Notes: a model not told the origin generated them from the letters alone. Shown: positions 44,442 through 58,141, counted from the stretch's first letter. The stretch: DNA of 64,000 nt from Sipunculus nudus (GCA_026874595.1 CM049322.1:35957840-36021839), one strand, 5' to 3'. Numbers and translations: made by a program.

Positions 44442-47400
44442 GATTTCCTAGACTATTCCACGCAGAAAATGTTTTGTGGTCTTATGAGCCAAGGACAATT
44501 AACCCGTCTTGTATTTGGTTGTCCTGACAGCAAACTTCCAGGAGAAAAGAAATATCCCTGACATTGCATTGTAGGCAAATGTGGATTTAATGCAAAGTCA
44601 GGGATTTTTCTTTTGTCAAGAACTAACGCGTGATCTTTAGTTGTCACTTAATCTCAAACAGAAACTAATCGATGCTGCGGACGCTTTGTTCTGTAACCCT
44701 ATCCCCACATCATGCCCACTTTAAAGAACTGTTAGGCAAAGAACTGGTGTAAGAATATTTGTTTTTTTTTATGCAGATAGCTGTTGACTTCTTTGTGGGA
44801 CTTTTCTTATAATTGTGTCAACTGTTCTGCAACTCTTGTTTGATTGACATTTTGCTACCCTGAGATACCACAGGTTTCAGAATCGACTTATTTTGATTTT
44901 TATATATTCAGAATGACTGTCTGAGGTCTTAATCACAAATTGTATCATTACATATATTGCTGCGATCTCCCAGAGCACTTTATGTTGAGTTATTGTAATA
45001 TACGTATATTCTTTGCCTGCAATAAAAATTGCAGATTTCATTAGGAAAAAAAATCAAATAAAGGCCAAAATATCTTTACAACTTTGGGGGGGGGGGATGC
45101 ATCTGTATTAATTCAGAATTATAGTCATCGTAAACCTCACTGATTGTTGCACCAGGCTGGTGGCGTCACCTAAAATTTCTTATTTGTTATTTTAACCCAT
45201 TGTTTTCGTCATTTTAGGAATTTCTGGAACAAGCTGTCACTCTTATTGTTGGCGTTTCACATTCAATCAAGTACGTTTTAAACTTGATATGCAATCACTC
45301 CGCTGACATCTTCTACTAAGTCACTGTAACCATTGAGTTACAATCAGGAGTGAGTACATATACTTGGATAGTTGTCAAGCATCGAAGGGCCCCGCGTCTC
45401 TGCCCCGAGGCTTTATTGCTGGTGCCCATTGTGCAGTCGAGCGGGGGGGGGGTGTCCTTTGTAATCTCGGTCCATCGTTATCGACACATCTCTTAAGAAA
45501 CAATGTAATTGCCACGTCCAATTCCGCTGAGGCAATAAAATAAATTTGATTGTTCTATGGATTCTCCGCTTCAACTTGTTGTGGATCATTATTTTGGGGG
45601 GGAAATGAAGACCAGGTAATCCGTAATGTTTATGCACAAAATTCCCTTAAAGAATTCTAAAAGGTCTGGAAAATATATTGATCACATACACTATTTCAAG
45701 AACTGGAGCGAATATTTGTATATTCTAGGCAAGCTGGGAAAATTCTACATATTGTGTGTCGATCGGTTAAAAAAAAATATTTTGTTCGTAGTATGATAAA
45801 TTTTATTGTGTAATCTGAGCTCTAAAAGCTTTGTTTTTGAGTATTTTTCACATGAACATTTGGGAAGGTAACGCAAGTGGCGGCTGAACATTAATATATG
45901 CGCATAATTTATTTAAAGATCATATTCGTGCGCAGTCCTTATCGGTTTCTTTATTTCTCGTTTGAGTTGTCCCGCTCTTAAAACCCCCGGCTCTTAATAT
46001 TCAAAATGAAGTCTGTATGAAGCTCTAAATTGTGCCGTAAACCGTTAAAATTGACACAAAATGCAGGCGTCATCTTAACTAAAAATAACAGTTTTAATAT
46101 CACTGTTCATCTCCGTGAATAAACCATCATTATCATTAAATCATAATGAAAGCTAAACACTTGTGTGGCGTATTACTAAACTTTTAATACCCAGTGTATC
46201 ACTTATGAGTACATTCCCGTTATAATTTGGACCTATCTCGCTAATAACCGTAAAAGTGTCAAAGCCATATATGAATAAAAATGAATTACAGACATAATTA
46301 CAAGGTATTAAAATGAAAAGATTATATTAACCATAAGTATATTCAAATTTACCTTTTCATAAAGGTACACGTAATCAGATCGACAATACTGTGGTTGCCC
46401 TTTTGTTCGCGAGGGTTTTTATTTCGCGATATTCGCGAATGGGAAATAATCGCGAAAATGACACCCTCGGGAATGATTGGCCAATTGAGTGTGTCCTTCT
46501 GATAAAGTGTAGCCAATCCTTGAATGGAAATAGGTTAGAACAGTTAGAAATCTTAATATAAGTTACATCCATGCAGGTATAGGGAAAACATTCCCTTAAA
46601 TTTGAACTAAAGAACCTGTGCTTTGTGTACGGGCCCATCCTTATATGAGGAGAATATCACAAGCTCATGAATTATTCTCAAATTATAATACACACAGCAA
46701 TGGCTTTACCAAAGATTTGATATAGGTTCTGGTGAGATCGCGAAAATGACACCCTCGCGAAACATTAAAAATGGAGAAATCGCGAAATTTCAGCCTCGCG
46801 AATATGAAGCCAACCACAGTATACGCGTTTGATTAGTACAACAATATATCATGCGTTTACTTGTGACACTTAGAATAAGAAACGCATTTACAGCTTGTAT
46901 AATCCATGTTAAATTCAATAATCCACAAGCCGTAAGTTTTATGTACCGGATCTGGAGTTAAAATGCCGACCTCTTCTGAAATGGCTACGAACAAATAGGA
47001 CTATAATACGTACATACATCTACCTAAATATATATTCATTTTCCATATTAACAGCAATATTAAACTGGTCTGTTGGTGATAATATAAAATATGTTAAAAA
47101 ATTGATATAAAAGGGTCCTATTCTCATATCAGTCGTGTATTACATAAAGATTAAATCCCTTAAAACTTTTACGAAAATAATTAAAAAGGCGTCACTGCTC
47201 GGTACACAGCCTTTCCGTTTTGTTTAATTCCTCGTGTTTATGCCATGAGAGGCCGCCGGTCGTTATCAAAATACGTCTAACAAGGACACCCAAATCAGAT
47301 ACACCTTCTTGAACTATTAATTACACTTGACACATCGTATACAAATAACACTGTTTCCTGCTTTTGCATTATTTTTTTATTTTGCAAAGCACTTTTTTAG

Positions 47401-48190
47401 TTTTTCCTACTCTGAAATTGTTCAATGCAACAGACTCCAACTTTAAAAATTTAAACAACAAACTCCACAATTGAATATTTGAATAATACACTCATCATTT
47501 GAAAACAAGACTTAAAGCCAACTATTTACCAGCCTGATTTGTTGAATTTATGTGATTTCTGGCTAACTCTGCTCATTAACTGTAGGTATACTACCTGCAA
47601 CGTACATTTCCTCAAAACTTTCTTGTGACTGGTATATTTAATTGTCATATACAAGCTGTTTGTAAACACGGTACTCGTGAATATATCGACAAACAGAAAA
47701 AAACTGTGTGACAAGGAGTGGTTGATTGCGCATGTGCGGAAGTTGTTAGTGAGAGCGATATCTTTAGTCATTAACAAAACTCTCGTGTATCTAATTTTTA
47801 ATTATATATTATTGAATAAAGAGTAAAACCTACTGTATGAATAAAATAAGGTTTATTTGGGTAGATTTAGGGGCCGTGGCGGTGCGAACTATCAAACCTG
47901 GGAAACGTCGGCTCCACAGACCGTCCAGCACCTCCAAAGCTATAATCCCAGGTGCGGGGGATTTGGGGGTCGAGACCCCCCTGCTCTCAACCAACGACGT
48001 TTTTTCAGACAATTGTTATGCATGACACCCGTTGACCACTCCCTGCAAAAAATTCCTGGATCCGCGCCTGAATCCTTTATCCCCCCTGAAAATATTTCGG
48101 TCAACAATGTCTTATATAATTATGTATCAGTTAAAGAAAGTCAGACACAAAGCGATTACGTCACCCAAAATGTCATATGTACTGATGGCG
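44442..48190. other. intergenic, no gene recognised except a MITE
   Basis: AT-rich, with a poly-G run near 45088. Open frames have no domain support; those at 46375 and 47857 are repeat-derived. Confidence 0.4.
46389..46819. mobile_element. MITE with CTGTGGTTG ends and TA duplication
   Basis: 431 bp; ends CTGTGGTTG...CAACCACAG flanked by TA on both sides. Subterminal blocks rich in TCGCGA are inverted between the two ends. The TA target suggests a Tc1/mariner-like source. Confidence 0.7.
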
Positions 48191-48411
48191 TTACTCCTTC
48201 TCGCACATGAAAAGATGATTTTCATTGCCGCAATGTGCGTCATACCACAGCCCTCCTTGAAACTCTACACATAGGCCTACAGTGCTGTTTCGTTTACCTC
48301 CAGCCCATGCGGTGAAGGTCATGTCATCCCATCCGGAGGCACCAAGGTACCATTGGTAAACCAAACCCGAATTCAAAAGCGCGCCTGTCCAGTATGTCTC
48401 ATTTTCCAGCC
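48191..48411 (-). CDS. PAN-CTLD copy B exon 4: second half of the lectin domain
   Basis: Acceptor ACTAAG, then GLENETYWTG, MTFTAWAGG, GLWYDAHC and FMCEKE before TAA at 48193-48191. Confidence 0.86.
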
Positions 48412-51400
48412 CTTAGTAATAAAATAATAATAAAAATATCTTTTAAACATATCTACGAAACAACAAATCATGTCTTGACCATAATGTAACCAGCCGTAAC
48501 ATTTGATTGCGTGATATTTTATATTAATGGACAGTCATACAAACGCTTATGTAACTTTAGGGCCTGTATGCGGTACTGATTTTTATTGTTGCATATGTAA
48601 GGATTTTGTGTCATCAGCATTAACAACACACAAAGAAAACAACTTCCTAATCAATAATTTACATATGAAATATCTGAGACATGAATACAGCGACCATATA
48701 TTTGATAAAGTTTATTGTTTTATTAACATATTATTTTACTTTTATTTCATATAGATTTGATGTATTTATAATGAGGAAGGTATGTAATAAGTGTTATAAT
48801 GGAAATAAATAATAAATTTAATGACACCATTATTATTATTATGATTATTATTATTATTATTATTGCTTGTTGAGAAGCAAAACTGTAAGCACGACATTAC
48901 AGAGAGTAAATGACTGATCTACATATTTATGAATCATAGGTTAATTCATTCGATTAATATATTGATCAAGCTAATTATAAATAAATGTAAAATATATAGA
49001 GAAACGAATCATGTTGAGAGAACATATCAATGTCTGCTCAAATACGCTCTCACAGACCCCTATTCAGCGGCCGCTCTAGCGTCTATTTCATGAATAATGC
49101 CAAGCTTGCATTTTTTTCTGGCCGAAATGACAGCTCTTAATCATATGCAACGCATAAAATGTGATCAATACGCTGTTCACACGCCGATTGAACAATAACA
49201 CTAGTAGCAGGAGCGGGACAGGCTCAATAGGCCTCATTTAATTGGTTATATTATCAATGCCTTCCTTATAATGCTAAACGTTTGATCGAAACATCACACC
49301 AGATATCGGTGAAGAACATTTGAACGCATGTCATTCGTTCAATTGCCTTGTTGTCTCCGCCAGGAGGGTATGCGTTCATCCCGGTTCGTGTGTGTGTGTG
49401 AGTGTGTTTGTTCACATTATAACACACCCAACCATGAACGGAATCATTAAATTTTCAAGGCATATGTGGAAGGGGCCAATGAACAGTCGATCAGATTTTG
49501 TTTTGGATCCGGAAAATGATTCGGATTCAGGAACGTCATCAAGGAATATTCACCACTGTTCAATCACTTCTGCACGAATGAACCTTATAATATAGAGCGA
49601 CTAAGTGAATGCAAATACGGGTTGGCGAGCATCCCATAACTGGGACTCACCTCCCTGTGGAGGCTTGCGTTCATGAGAATGCAGATTTCTATGGTTACCT
49701 ACGTTAATAACCATGCCGAAATGCAGTCACTGGTCCCACGTCTCATCAGTCCAATGAAGGTCTTCATTAAATAGACGATAGAACGGCTCATTGAATCAAG
49801 GTCTGTGAAAGCATAGCTACTACAGACGTAATAGTCAGAAGATATGATCATGCCGCTTGCCTGCGATTAGTTTTAGAAACATACAGGAAATAAGACAGGA
49901 TGCTGATTGTGCCAAATTACCTAAGAATAAATGAACAATTTACTTGCCATAGAACTGAAGGGTACGACTCAGAAACCTGTGCTCTTGTTTTGTCTGAATG
50001 GATACCAGAGTCGCTGAACAGTAGGTTAGTCCTTGAACCCATATTCCGGCATTTTGGGACACATCGTAGCAGTGGTAATCCCCCGGGATGTATAGAGAAT
50101 ACGGACAGGCTGGTGTGAGAGATAACATAGGTAATACAATGTCATGAAATAAATACAGTCATGCGCACATTTTTTCCCTATTTGGTTTAATAATGGTATC
50201 TTTGCTTGGGTTTAGCTGTATCTTTGTATTTGCTGAGAGTCGGCTCGCCGGTTGTTGTATTATGTGAGACATAAGGGGAATTCAGTAGAGGTCGCCTGGT
50301 GTTTCGGGTCGAGTGTTATTATGGTAATGTCGCGCGCTTTTGCGGGTAGCGGTATTATGGTTCCCAGCCTATTTAGTATTCAGCGTGCTCATAAATATAA
50401 GTGAGCCTCAGGATCAAAGCGGGTCCCAGGCATTGCATACACAGAGTGGTCATTCAGTTTTCGATGTCCAGAAGTAGAGCCATCCAGTCCAGCCATTCCA
50501 GTCCAGAAAGGACCGATCCACCGTGCTCCCAATGCTGCCCGAAATGCCAGCCCGTCCAATGCATCCAGTGCCGATCCGCCGCGCTTCTCGTGCTGTCCGA
50601 GCCAGCTGTAGCCGGCCACGCGTCCCAGTCGGATTACCAGTTCAAGGGCCTGTAGTACCAGTCAGAGGCCAGTCTTCCGTAGGTTCTGTACCAGCAGTGT
50701 TACCAACACAGAATATTGAGCTCCTGGTGTCTGTTCATATTCGGAAGATACACGGATTTTGTGTAGGGGGAAAATGGACATTTAATTTGTGAATTATTAT
50801 GAATATATTAACAGAAAATTACAGAGCTCAGATCTACCTAGCAGACAAGGTTGATCTGAGCTCTGTAATTTTCTGATTATATATTCATTCTTGCTTCATC
50901 ACTGCCTTGTGTTTTGTTGTGTACCTGAGTGCCAATACGATGAGTGCGCCTTGAAAAACCACATCATCTAAACTTTACCATGTTAAACCAAAAAACCCGG
51001 TCCGTCACTTGGTAAGAGCAGCTCTTTCCTGAGGGCACTCGACAAAAATAAAACCTCAGAATAAGGCAAAAAAGGTATGGTTTTAGGCACTTTTTCAGAA
51101 TCAGAAAGATCGGGCGGTATCTCATTTTTTACCTTTTTTGTATGTTTCGATTCAAGTGTCATATGATTAGGGAAAAGCATGAAAGTAACAGATTTTTTTT
51201 TTTGCTAAACGATTAAAAGTACTAGATAACAAAGGAAATCTTATCAAAATTTTATCATTTTATCATCTGGAAATAGTATTGATATCAGAGTGTATTTACA
51301 CAGTATCAACAAATTTTAAATGTTCCCTTTATGAAAAAAATATATTCAATAACAAGGTATATTCAGTTGACTTATACATATACATATCCCTTGTCTCCCT

Positions 51401-53322
51401 GGTAATGGAAAGTACACATTTAATGATTTGCACATTTCTGCTTTCTATTTAAATTCTGTATAAGCTGTTCTTTCAAATTGGATATGTATTGATGAAAGTC
51501 ATAAAATTAAAATAAATGTCTTAAAATTAAATGGTGAAAATATTTATTTACCGGTGTAGAATTTTTTTCTTACTAAAATATGATACAAAAAATGAACGAA
51601 TTCTACATTAAAATTTCCTAAATATACATAAAATTTATGCAAGCCTTCAGTAGTATTGTTGAAAGCAGGTTACAATTTTATTTAGCGAAATTGATCAAAA
51701 TTACCGTTACGGACATGGGATACTTACCAGAAGGAATTGTCATCGATCGCCAGCCTGTATCGTCTATGTATGAGATGTTGACCCGACCTAAAGTTGGCGC
51801 TAGGAGCTGGCACTCCCCGAGCTCACTGAGATTAATAGCAACGCAAGGAGGCCCGAATGTGTATTCGACGCACCGTTGGGCACATTGTGTTATCGCCTCA
51901 TAGCCTCCATTCAAATAGACCTTTGTGATCACGTGGCCATTGTATATCTTATCCCTCATTACTTCCAACAGAAACTCTCTCGACAGAACCGGTATATCCA
52001 CTGAACTACCTGAAACAAATACACTCGTTTCATCAACCCGTGTCCCCTTGTATATTTGGGGGATAACTTTCTTTGAAGATTACATTTTTCAATAATTTCA
52101 AAGAAAGGTGCATATGAGAGTGATGGCCTTATATGGCAATTGAGAATTTTTAAGATTACAGTCCAGTTTATGTTTTGTCTCTTTTTGGACTCTTTTCAAT
52201 TGTCTGAAAGAAAGGATATCCTAGCATTGGTAGCCGTCTTTGTTCAGCTGTTCTTAGCTCTTCGTTATTTTAGTGTTTACATGACGGCATCCAATGTCAT
52301 CCTGGTTTGTTTATGTATGCGACTTACCACCTTGATCACCATTATCGGGGCAGATACGATTTCAAATGTGGACGGCTTTCTCATTTATTTATAAAGCATT
52401 TTGTTTCTTAAATATTGTGTATTTTTTATACCACTTGTTGGAAAAAAATCGGGCCCGTTAATCTAATAACCATGTTATCCCTGTATTACCATTTTATCTC
52501 TGGAAATGAAACTGATAGACTTTTCATATTTTCAAGTGGTTATCTAAAACCCTTAAAAACTTCCCAATGAAAGTAAAGAAACTACATTTTGACGTAAACT
52601 GACAAACTGCACTGCCAGGACACATTTATGCTGTCCTGGTGCTTTCAGTTACAACATTAAGAATTTCAGTGCTTGATAAGATATATTATATAAAGATCAA
52701 ATAGAGGTCTTCTTAGCCGCTGTTGACATGATGTCATCCGATTTTGCATCCGACTTAAGTGGTGCGGATATTTGGTAAATTAATAACGATTTTTCATTAT
52801 TTGTAAATAATGTTACTTAAATATTGTGAAAAGTAATTTTTTTATTTCCCATCAAAATCAGCCCATTTACCTTCAATTCTACATTACCATTGTATCTCTC
52901 GAAATGTAATTGATTACAATTTTAAAGAAGAAAAAAAGATTGAGGTGATGGTACATACCCTATACATTTATTTGTAGGCATCATTTGACGGAAACTAATA
53001 TTGTATGATTTAGAAAAATACAGTTGAATCTTCCATGTGCATGCGAAGCAACTACATCTTAACATAGAAGAAACACAAACTAACACTGTCAGGACACATT
53101 TTACTTGATCTGATGTTTTCAGGGCCTAACATGTATCATTTAAGACCCTGATAAGTGAAAATATGTAAAGATCAAAGAGAGGACTTCTCAGCTCTTCGTC
53201 TGTTAGTCAAGTGATGAATGCTTAGACTTCAGTATATAACTGTAAAACTCACCAAAGGTAATGCTTTGCAGGAACAACAGCAGGGACACTATCTGGAGAC
53301 AATGGTTGATATTGCACGACAT
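48191..53322 (-). CDS. secreted PAN/apple plus C-type-lectin protein, intact copy B (4 exons)
   Basis: Exons in transcript order 53322-53253, 52009-51728, 50109-49948 and 48411-48191 give 244 residues. Residues 1-24 are a signal peptide with a leucine-rich core. About 25-118 form a PAN/apple-like domain (C-x3-C, PPCVAINLS, ECQLL). About 119-244 form a C-type lectin domain with six cysteines, split over two exons. All exon joins are phase 1. The lectin part lacks EPN or QPD (GKRNS instead) and has WYD where calcium-binding lectins have WND, so classical calcium-dependent sugar binding is doubtful. Intron 3 needs a GC donor (TATG/gcaagt); the neighbouring GT gives a stop. No frameshift or stop, so probably functional. 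Role inferred: secreted recognition factor. Confidence 0.85.
49355..49680 (+). repeat. dispersed repeat family, copy 2
   Basis: Same ordered strings as 30034-30315, here with GTTTTGGATCCGG and GATTCGGATTCAGGAACGTC. It lies in intron 3 of PAN-CTLD copy B, opposite the gene direction. Confidence 0.65.
49948..50109 (-). CDS. PAN-CTLD copy B exon 3: first half of the lectin domain
   Basis: 162 bp, phase 1-1. CPYSLYIPG, HCYDV, LTYC and TLQFYG are visible. Followed by a GC donor at 49947-49946. Confidence 0.85.
50812..50875. repeat. perfect 23-bp inverted repeat, 18-nt loop
   Basis: Arms 50812-50834 and 50853-50875 are exactly complementary and include GAGCTC. It lies in intron 2 of PAN-CTLD copy B. 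The hairpin has the size of a small-RNA precursor, but no mobile-element ends are evident. Confidence 0.85.
51728..52009 (-). CDS. PAN-CTLD copy B exon 2: PAN/apple domain
   Basis: 282 bp, phase 1-1, acceptor GTTTCAG and donor CTG/gtaagt. Carries YNGHVIT, the cysteine framework and an NLS glycosylation site. Confidence 0.86.
53253..53322 (-). CDS. PAN-CTLD copy B exon 1: signal peptide
   Basis: Starts MSCNINHC with core LQIVSLLLFLQ, donor TTTG/gtgagt, phase 1. The shared ATGTCGTGCAA in the degraded copy at 44441 supports this start. Confidence 0.8.
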
Positions 53323-56300
53323 GACTTTCAATACTCTTGTCGCAGCAATGTATCATTCGAGGAGTAGGCAGAATTCCATCCCGCACCTTGGCTGGTAATC
53401 ACACACATAAATTGCCAAGGAAGAAATCAGAATTCTTCCTTTAAACAGTTTGAATGAATAAACAACGCATATTTTTTACTTAGCGATATCTGATTGGTGC
53501 AAGGAACTCCTAAGCGGAGGTAATCGTTAGATTAATCAACAGACGATGGAAACCTTATCTTCACACCATGCACACAACAAAAAGACGGCATGAAATGTGA
53601 ATATAGGAGAAGATCGTCCTCGCCTTTTTTACCATTTCTATTCTTTTCCTAATCGGAGTAAAAAATGATCGTCATTTTTGCAATGTTAATGATCTGGCCT
53701 GCATTTCTTTCGGTGAGGTTGCGCTGAATAGGCCTGTTGAAGAAAGCAGTGTATATTTTTGCTGTACAAAACGTTTATGGCTGATTTCTTTTTCCCTTTA
53801 TGTCTGCCGTACTTCTGAAATTATTTCCGGTGGTCGTAAAGGCCTTTATTCACACTGTTGCATGTAACCTGCCCGTATATGTAAAATATTTTCTTTTTCT
53901 TTTTCATTGCACTTTGTGCATGGGCTTTGATAAAATAAAAAAGTTATCAATGGTGTTATCTAAATCGGTCAGTTTTTAAATGATACTGATAAAAGAAATA
54001 AACTATTTACGTTCATTTTCGTTTGATATTATAAACATTAAAAAAGTGCGCAAATTTATTCACCCGGGTTAAGTAAGCTAATTTTTAATGGACTAATATC
54101 GAAGTGCATAAGAAATCTAAAACCGTTTTATCTCTATCGTGTGTATCTTGTCTGAAAAAGAAAATGTAAATTTTCTTAAGAATCAAAATTTAATATTCAA
54201 ATCAAGCAAAAAAGGAACATGATGGATCTACTCATGCACATAAAAAGATCAATAAAAGTGGAAACATTAAATGGAAGCAGCCTCATTATGGGAGCCTCTT
54301 TTCGGTGCAAGTGTGGACAATGACTCGAAATGAAAACGTTGGTGGGAAACTCCCAACAGATCCTTGAACCATGCTTTTCCACATAAGGCAGACAACAGAT
54401 CTCGCGAAGAGCTTCCCGTGGCTTCCTTATTATTTGGCAAAACGTCCAGGATTGGTAGACATTTGCCGAAGTCAGGTTCCTAAACACACCTTCAAATTTA
54501 CAGGCATAGAAGTGAAGTGAACTTCTCTAACTACCTATCCACCTAGAACTGTTTCCATGATCACATTTATTGAAAACTGAACAAAAAAAAAAAGGCCACA
54601 GTCCGTGACTACCTGTTTTTTTTCGCGTTTTCTTCTCTACCTGGATTTTAATGTGTGTCGTAACTGCCTGGATTTTGATTTTTGTTCATTACAGGCTGTT
54701 TATCTTGGGTATGTTGCATATTTTCTGTAAGAAAATGAGGTCCCGTTCTAATCTAACTGTGTTCCAAAAATATTTATTCGGTTTTGATTCTTTTAAAAGT
54801 TTTCCTAAAACAACAGGGGGTCAAGGTCTTCGGAACGGTCTTTGTTTTTTCGGGATAATTTTTTAAATGTTTTTTTTTTTGGTGTAAAGTGGTAATATAT
54901 CATGTAAAAATATTTACTTTGCCACTCTTTTCCATTATTTTTGCGGATGGACCGTGGATTGCGATTTAAATCATGCATGGACAAATAATCCATGATATGA
55001 GAAAACAGGTTAGAGCGTTAACCACTTTTTCATCGCCGAAGAACTGATCATGAACAAGCCGATCAAGCTGCTGACGTCAGTCAATTAAAGTGCACACGCA
55101 AACGAGCATTGTGAAGTCTTTGCGACGTCACTGTTGTCTAACAAGCACTACAAGTCACCGAAGGCATGGAAAGTGTATCAAAGATGAATATACTGTCCAG
55201 CCGTGCCGGGAATACGCCACCCACTGTCCATCAGCATAAATGACGCAAAAGAGTCGCAAAGTAAATACTTTTTACATTCATGATTTATTTCTACATTACA
55301 GAAAATTGGCAGAATATCTGCACGTCTTGTGTAGGCCAAAGGGCATTTTTTAAGGAATATACTTATAATAAATATCGCGATCAAAATCATGTGGACAAGG
55401 GTTTAGGGAGAGATAAACGTTAATTCGTATAAAACAAAAATTTCCAAAATATATGCAGCTTATAGGCATTTATGTTGCCAGTTTTGGCATAGATCTTAGA
55501 TCTTTTCAATAAGATTCGTTTTGATTATACGCCAATAATCAACTTATATCAATTTTAATTGGATGTATCTGACATCCTAGTATTCCTTGCTTTCTTGAAT
55601 GATTTCAGGTTAATACCTATAACTCACGTACGAGGAATATTGTGTCGCCATTTGCATGTACAAGCTAATGACATAAAGTCCAGGAGAATATTGACTCTTG
55701 CAACGTTGTTACGGAAACTTGGGATGCTCACATACCATGGAATCCTCTTAGTTTTATGTTTGACAGTCCTTAAGTCGTCACAATGTTTGGTGTGTTGAAA
55801 TCAAATTTACCTATAACTGTTATTTACCTGCATCATACACAATCGGAGTAAGTCTGAGACTATGAGAAAGTTACCAAGAAACATACAATTTTCTGATTTT
55901 AATTAAGATGTCAGACAAAAACCACAAAATTAAACCTAAATTAATTAAATATTTATTACACAAAAATGCACTGCTAATTACATTTAAAAAATCTGACATC
56001 AAACATTTCAATACGTTCATATGAAACTATAAAGTTGAACTGAAATTGTTATGTCTGGTAACAGGTTATTAAGATATTGAAATTAATTCACAGGATCAAC
56101 ATGATAATTAAAACGAAATCAACGAACACCACATTGAATTTTCATTTGTTCTAAGTTCTTGATTTTATGTGCTTCCCAATGAATATTATACTTCCAAAAC
56201 GTTGCAAAAAATAATAATGATGATATGCAAAAACTACTCTTTACTAGCCTTGGTACATCTGGTAACGACATTTGGACTCGTATATAAAGCGTAAAGCATG

Positions 56301-56324
56301 TGGTCACCGGATCATGGGTAGACG
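53323..56324. other. intergenic, no gene recognised
   Basis: AT-rich. An open minus-strand stretch at about 54275-54480 follows an acceptor-like TTTAG but has no recognisable domain. Confidence 0.4.
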
Positions 56325-57151
56325 TCACTCGGCTGCACCAATATAGTGGTGACGCTCATAGTAACAGTCGGCGTCATACCAAACTCCTCTGTGCAGCTTC
56401 AGACACTGTTTCTTCGGAATGTTCGGTTTACCTTCTGCCAAGGCCGTGAAGGTCACGGGAACAAATTTTGGCGGGGGATAGGTATACCATCGATAGTATT
56501 CCATATTTGAATCGATTGTAGCACTTGTCCAAAATGTCAGATTCTCTAGTCCTGTGAAGGAAATTGCGTGTGTACTCATATGACCATACAAAACATACGT
56601 CACTATTCGTAGATATACAAAACAAACGTGAATATCATCATAAGACAATCTTTCCACATAATAGCCTTAAAATCCATACATCACATTATGTGATGTCCTT
56701 TGCATACTGTATAAGAGAGACGTGGGGCGCATGGGCATGTGTGAAAATGTAACGTTAGTTCATTGTTTATGAGAGGGACAAAGAGTGCATTAAGTTTTTT
56801 ATAAATAATTATAGTTGTGTTTTTATGTTGTATGTATTATTTATATATATATATATATGTTGTTATATTTTAATTATTATTGGACTTATAATGTGTAGCA
56901 CTCTAAAGTTTGGCTGATATTTACTATTCACTGCATAACTTGCACGGATTTTACCATGTCATACCGTATTCAGCACAACCTCCAGAAGTTCTAATACTCA
57001 CCATAAAACTGAATTATGCGATTTCAAAACTGGTTTTCAGATTCTGACTGAATAGACAGTAACCGTGCTTCACAGAAAGACAAGGCAGCCCCCCAATATC
57101 CATCCTGCTGGTCAGTGATGTAGTAACAATGGTCGGTATTCATTAAATGCT
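56325..57151 (-). pseudogene. C-type lectin pseudogene (PAN-CTLD family, two exons)
   Basis: Exon a is 57151-57002 and exon b 56551-56325, both in phase 1 with good splice sites (donor TATG/gtgagt, acceptor TTCACAG). Exon a reads HCYYITDQ, GAALSFC and IQFYG but has an in-frame TGA at 57026-57024 where the paralogues have leucine. It also lacks the first lectin cysteine. Exon b reads FWTSATID, VTFTALAEGKPN and VWYDADC but ends IGAAE, losing the last cysteine. I find no PAN or signal exon between here and the next copy at 60249. A recent loss, since splice sites and frame are otherwise kept. Confidence 0.8.
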
Positions 57152-58103
57152 CTGTTTGAGATGGTATATTACCTTTAAACCGTAGCTACCTTTCTGTACC
57201 TATATCCTGCAAGCGTAACCTTATATGAGCTTATATGAGAAGTGAAAAACAAAACATATATATATAAATATATATATATATATATTTATATACATACACA
57301 GGGGCGTCCATATGGGGGGATGCGGATATATATAACCCCCCCCCACACACACACACACACACACACTTTATAGCAAGGGGGATGGTCAATGTAACCATTA
57401 AGAATTAAATCTATATATTGGAAATAAAATATATTAATTAAATAGAATTATAAGTTTTATAATATAATAATTTATAATCGACACTCCCATACCAAGGAAA
57501 GTGGTCGTGTTTGCGGCTTGGTCGTGTTAACGGGGTGGTCGTCATGCGGGAGTTCACTGTATATGTTTTATTGAAACGAAAACTGTATAGATAATCTATT
57601 TTCGTTTCATCAAATATAAAGTCTCTTTTTTATCAATATTAATAATTTTTATAGGCTAGACATTGCCTTGAAGTTTTTGAAATTTTCCTTGTAGAAAGAA
57701 AGATACGAAACGTAATAATCACCGAGAAACCAACGTGTTTATGGGTGGCTATTAATGAGTTGCTAGTGATCATTAGTACTAATATATGTTATCCATACAA
57801 AGGTTGGTGATCTATTACACTGTTATTCAGGAAGAATAGAATTCCAGAAAAAAAATCTGTTACCAAAATGCATCAATCTTTCTTAATAATAAAGCAAGTA
57901 ATTGGTATTATATGTTCTTGATATCTCACAGTAACATATAATTATGTAATACTTTTTCTAATATATTTATTCTCGCTAAACGCTAATTGCAAGTCTGTAT
58001 TATGTGCATTTTATTGTAATAATTTTGATTAAAAAATCCTTTATTTGTCTTTGTCATGTAAGTATAGGCATGTGTGTGTTTGTGTGTATGATGGGTTGTA
58101 TTA

Positions 58104-58141
58104 GCTGCCTCTCTCTGTCTGTCTGTCTGTCTGTCTGTCTG

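Noticed and set aside
46375-46638. 87-residue minus-strand frame
   Set aside because: Lies within the MITE and its TCGCGA-rich inverted end.
54197-54487. Minus-strand open frame with a possible acceptor
   Set aside because: No recognisable domain and no partner exon.
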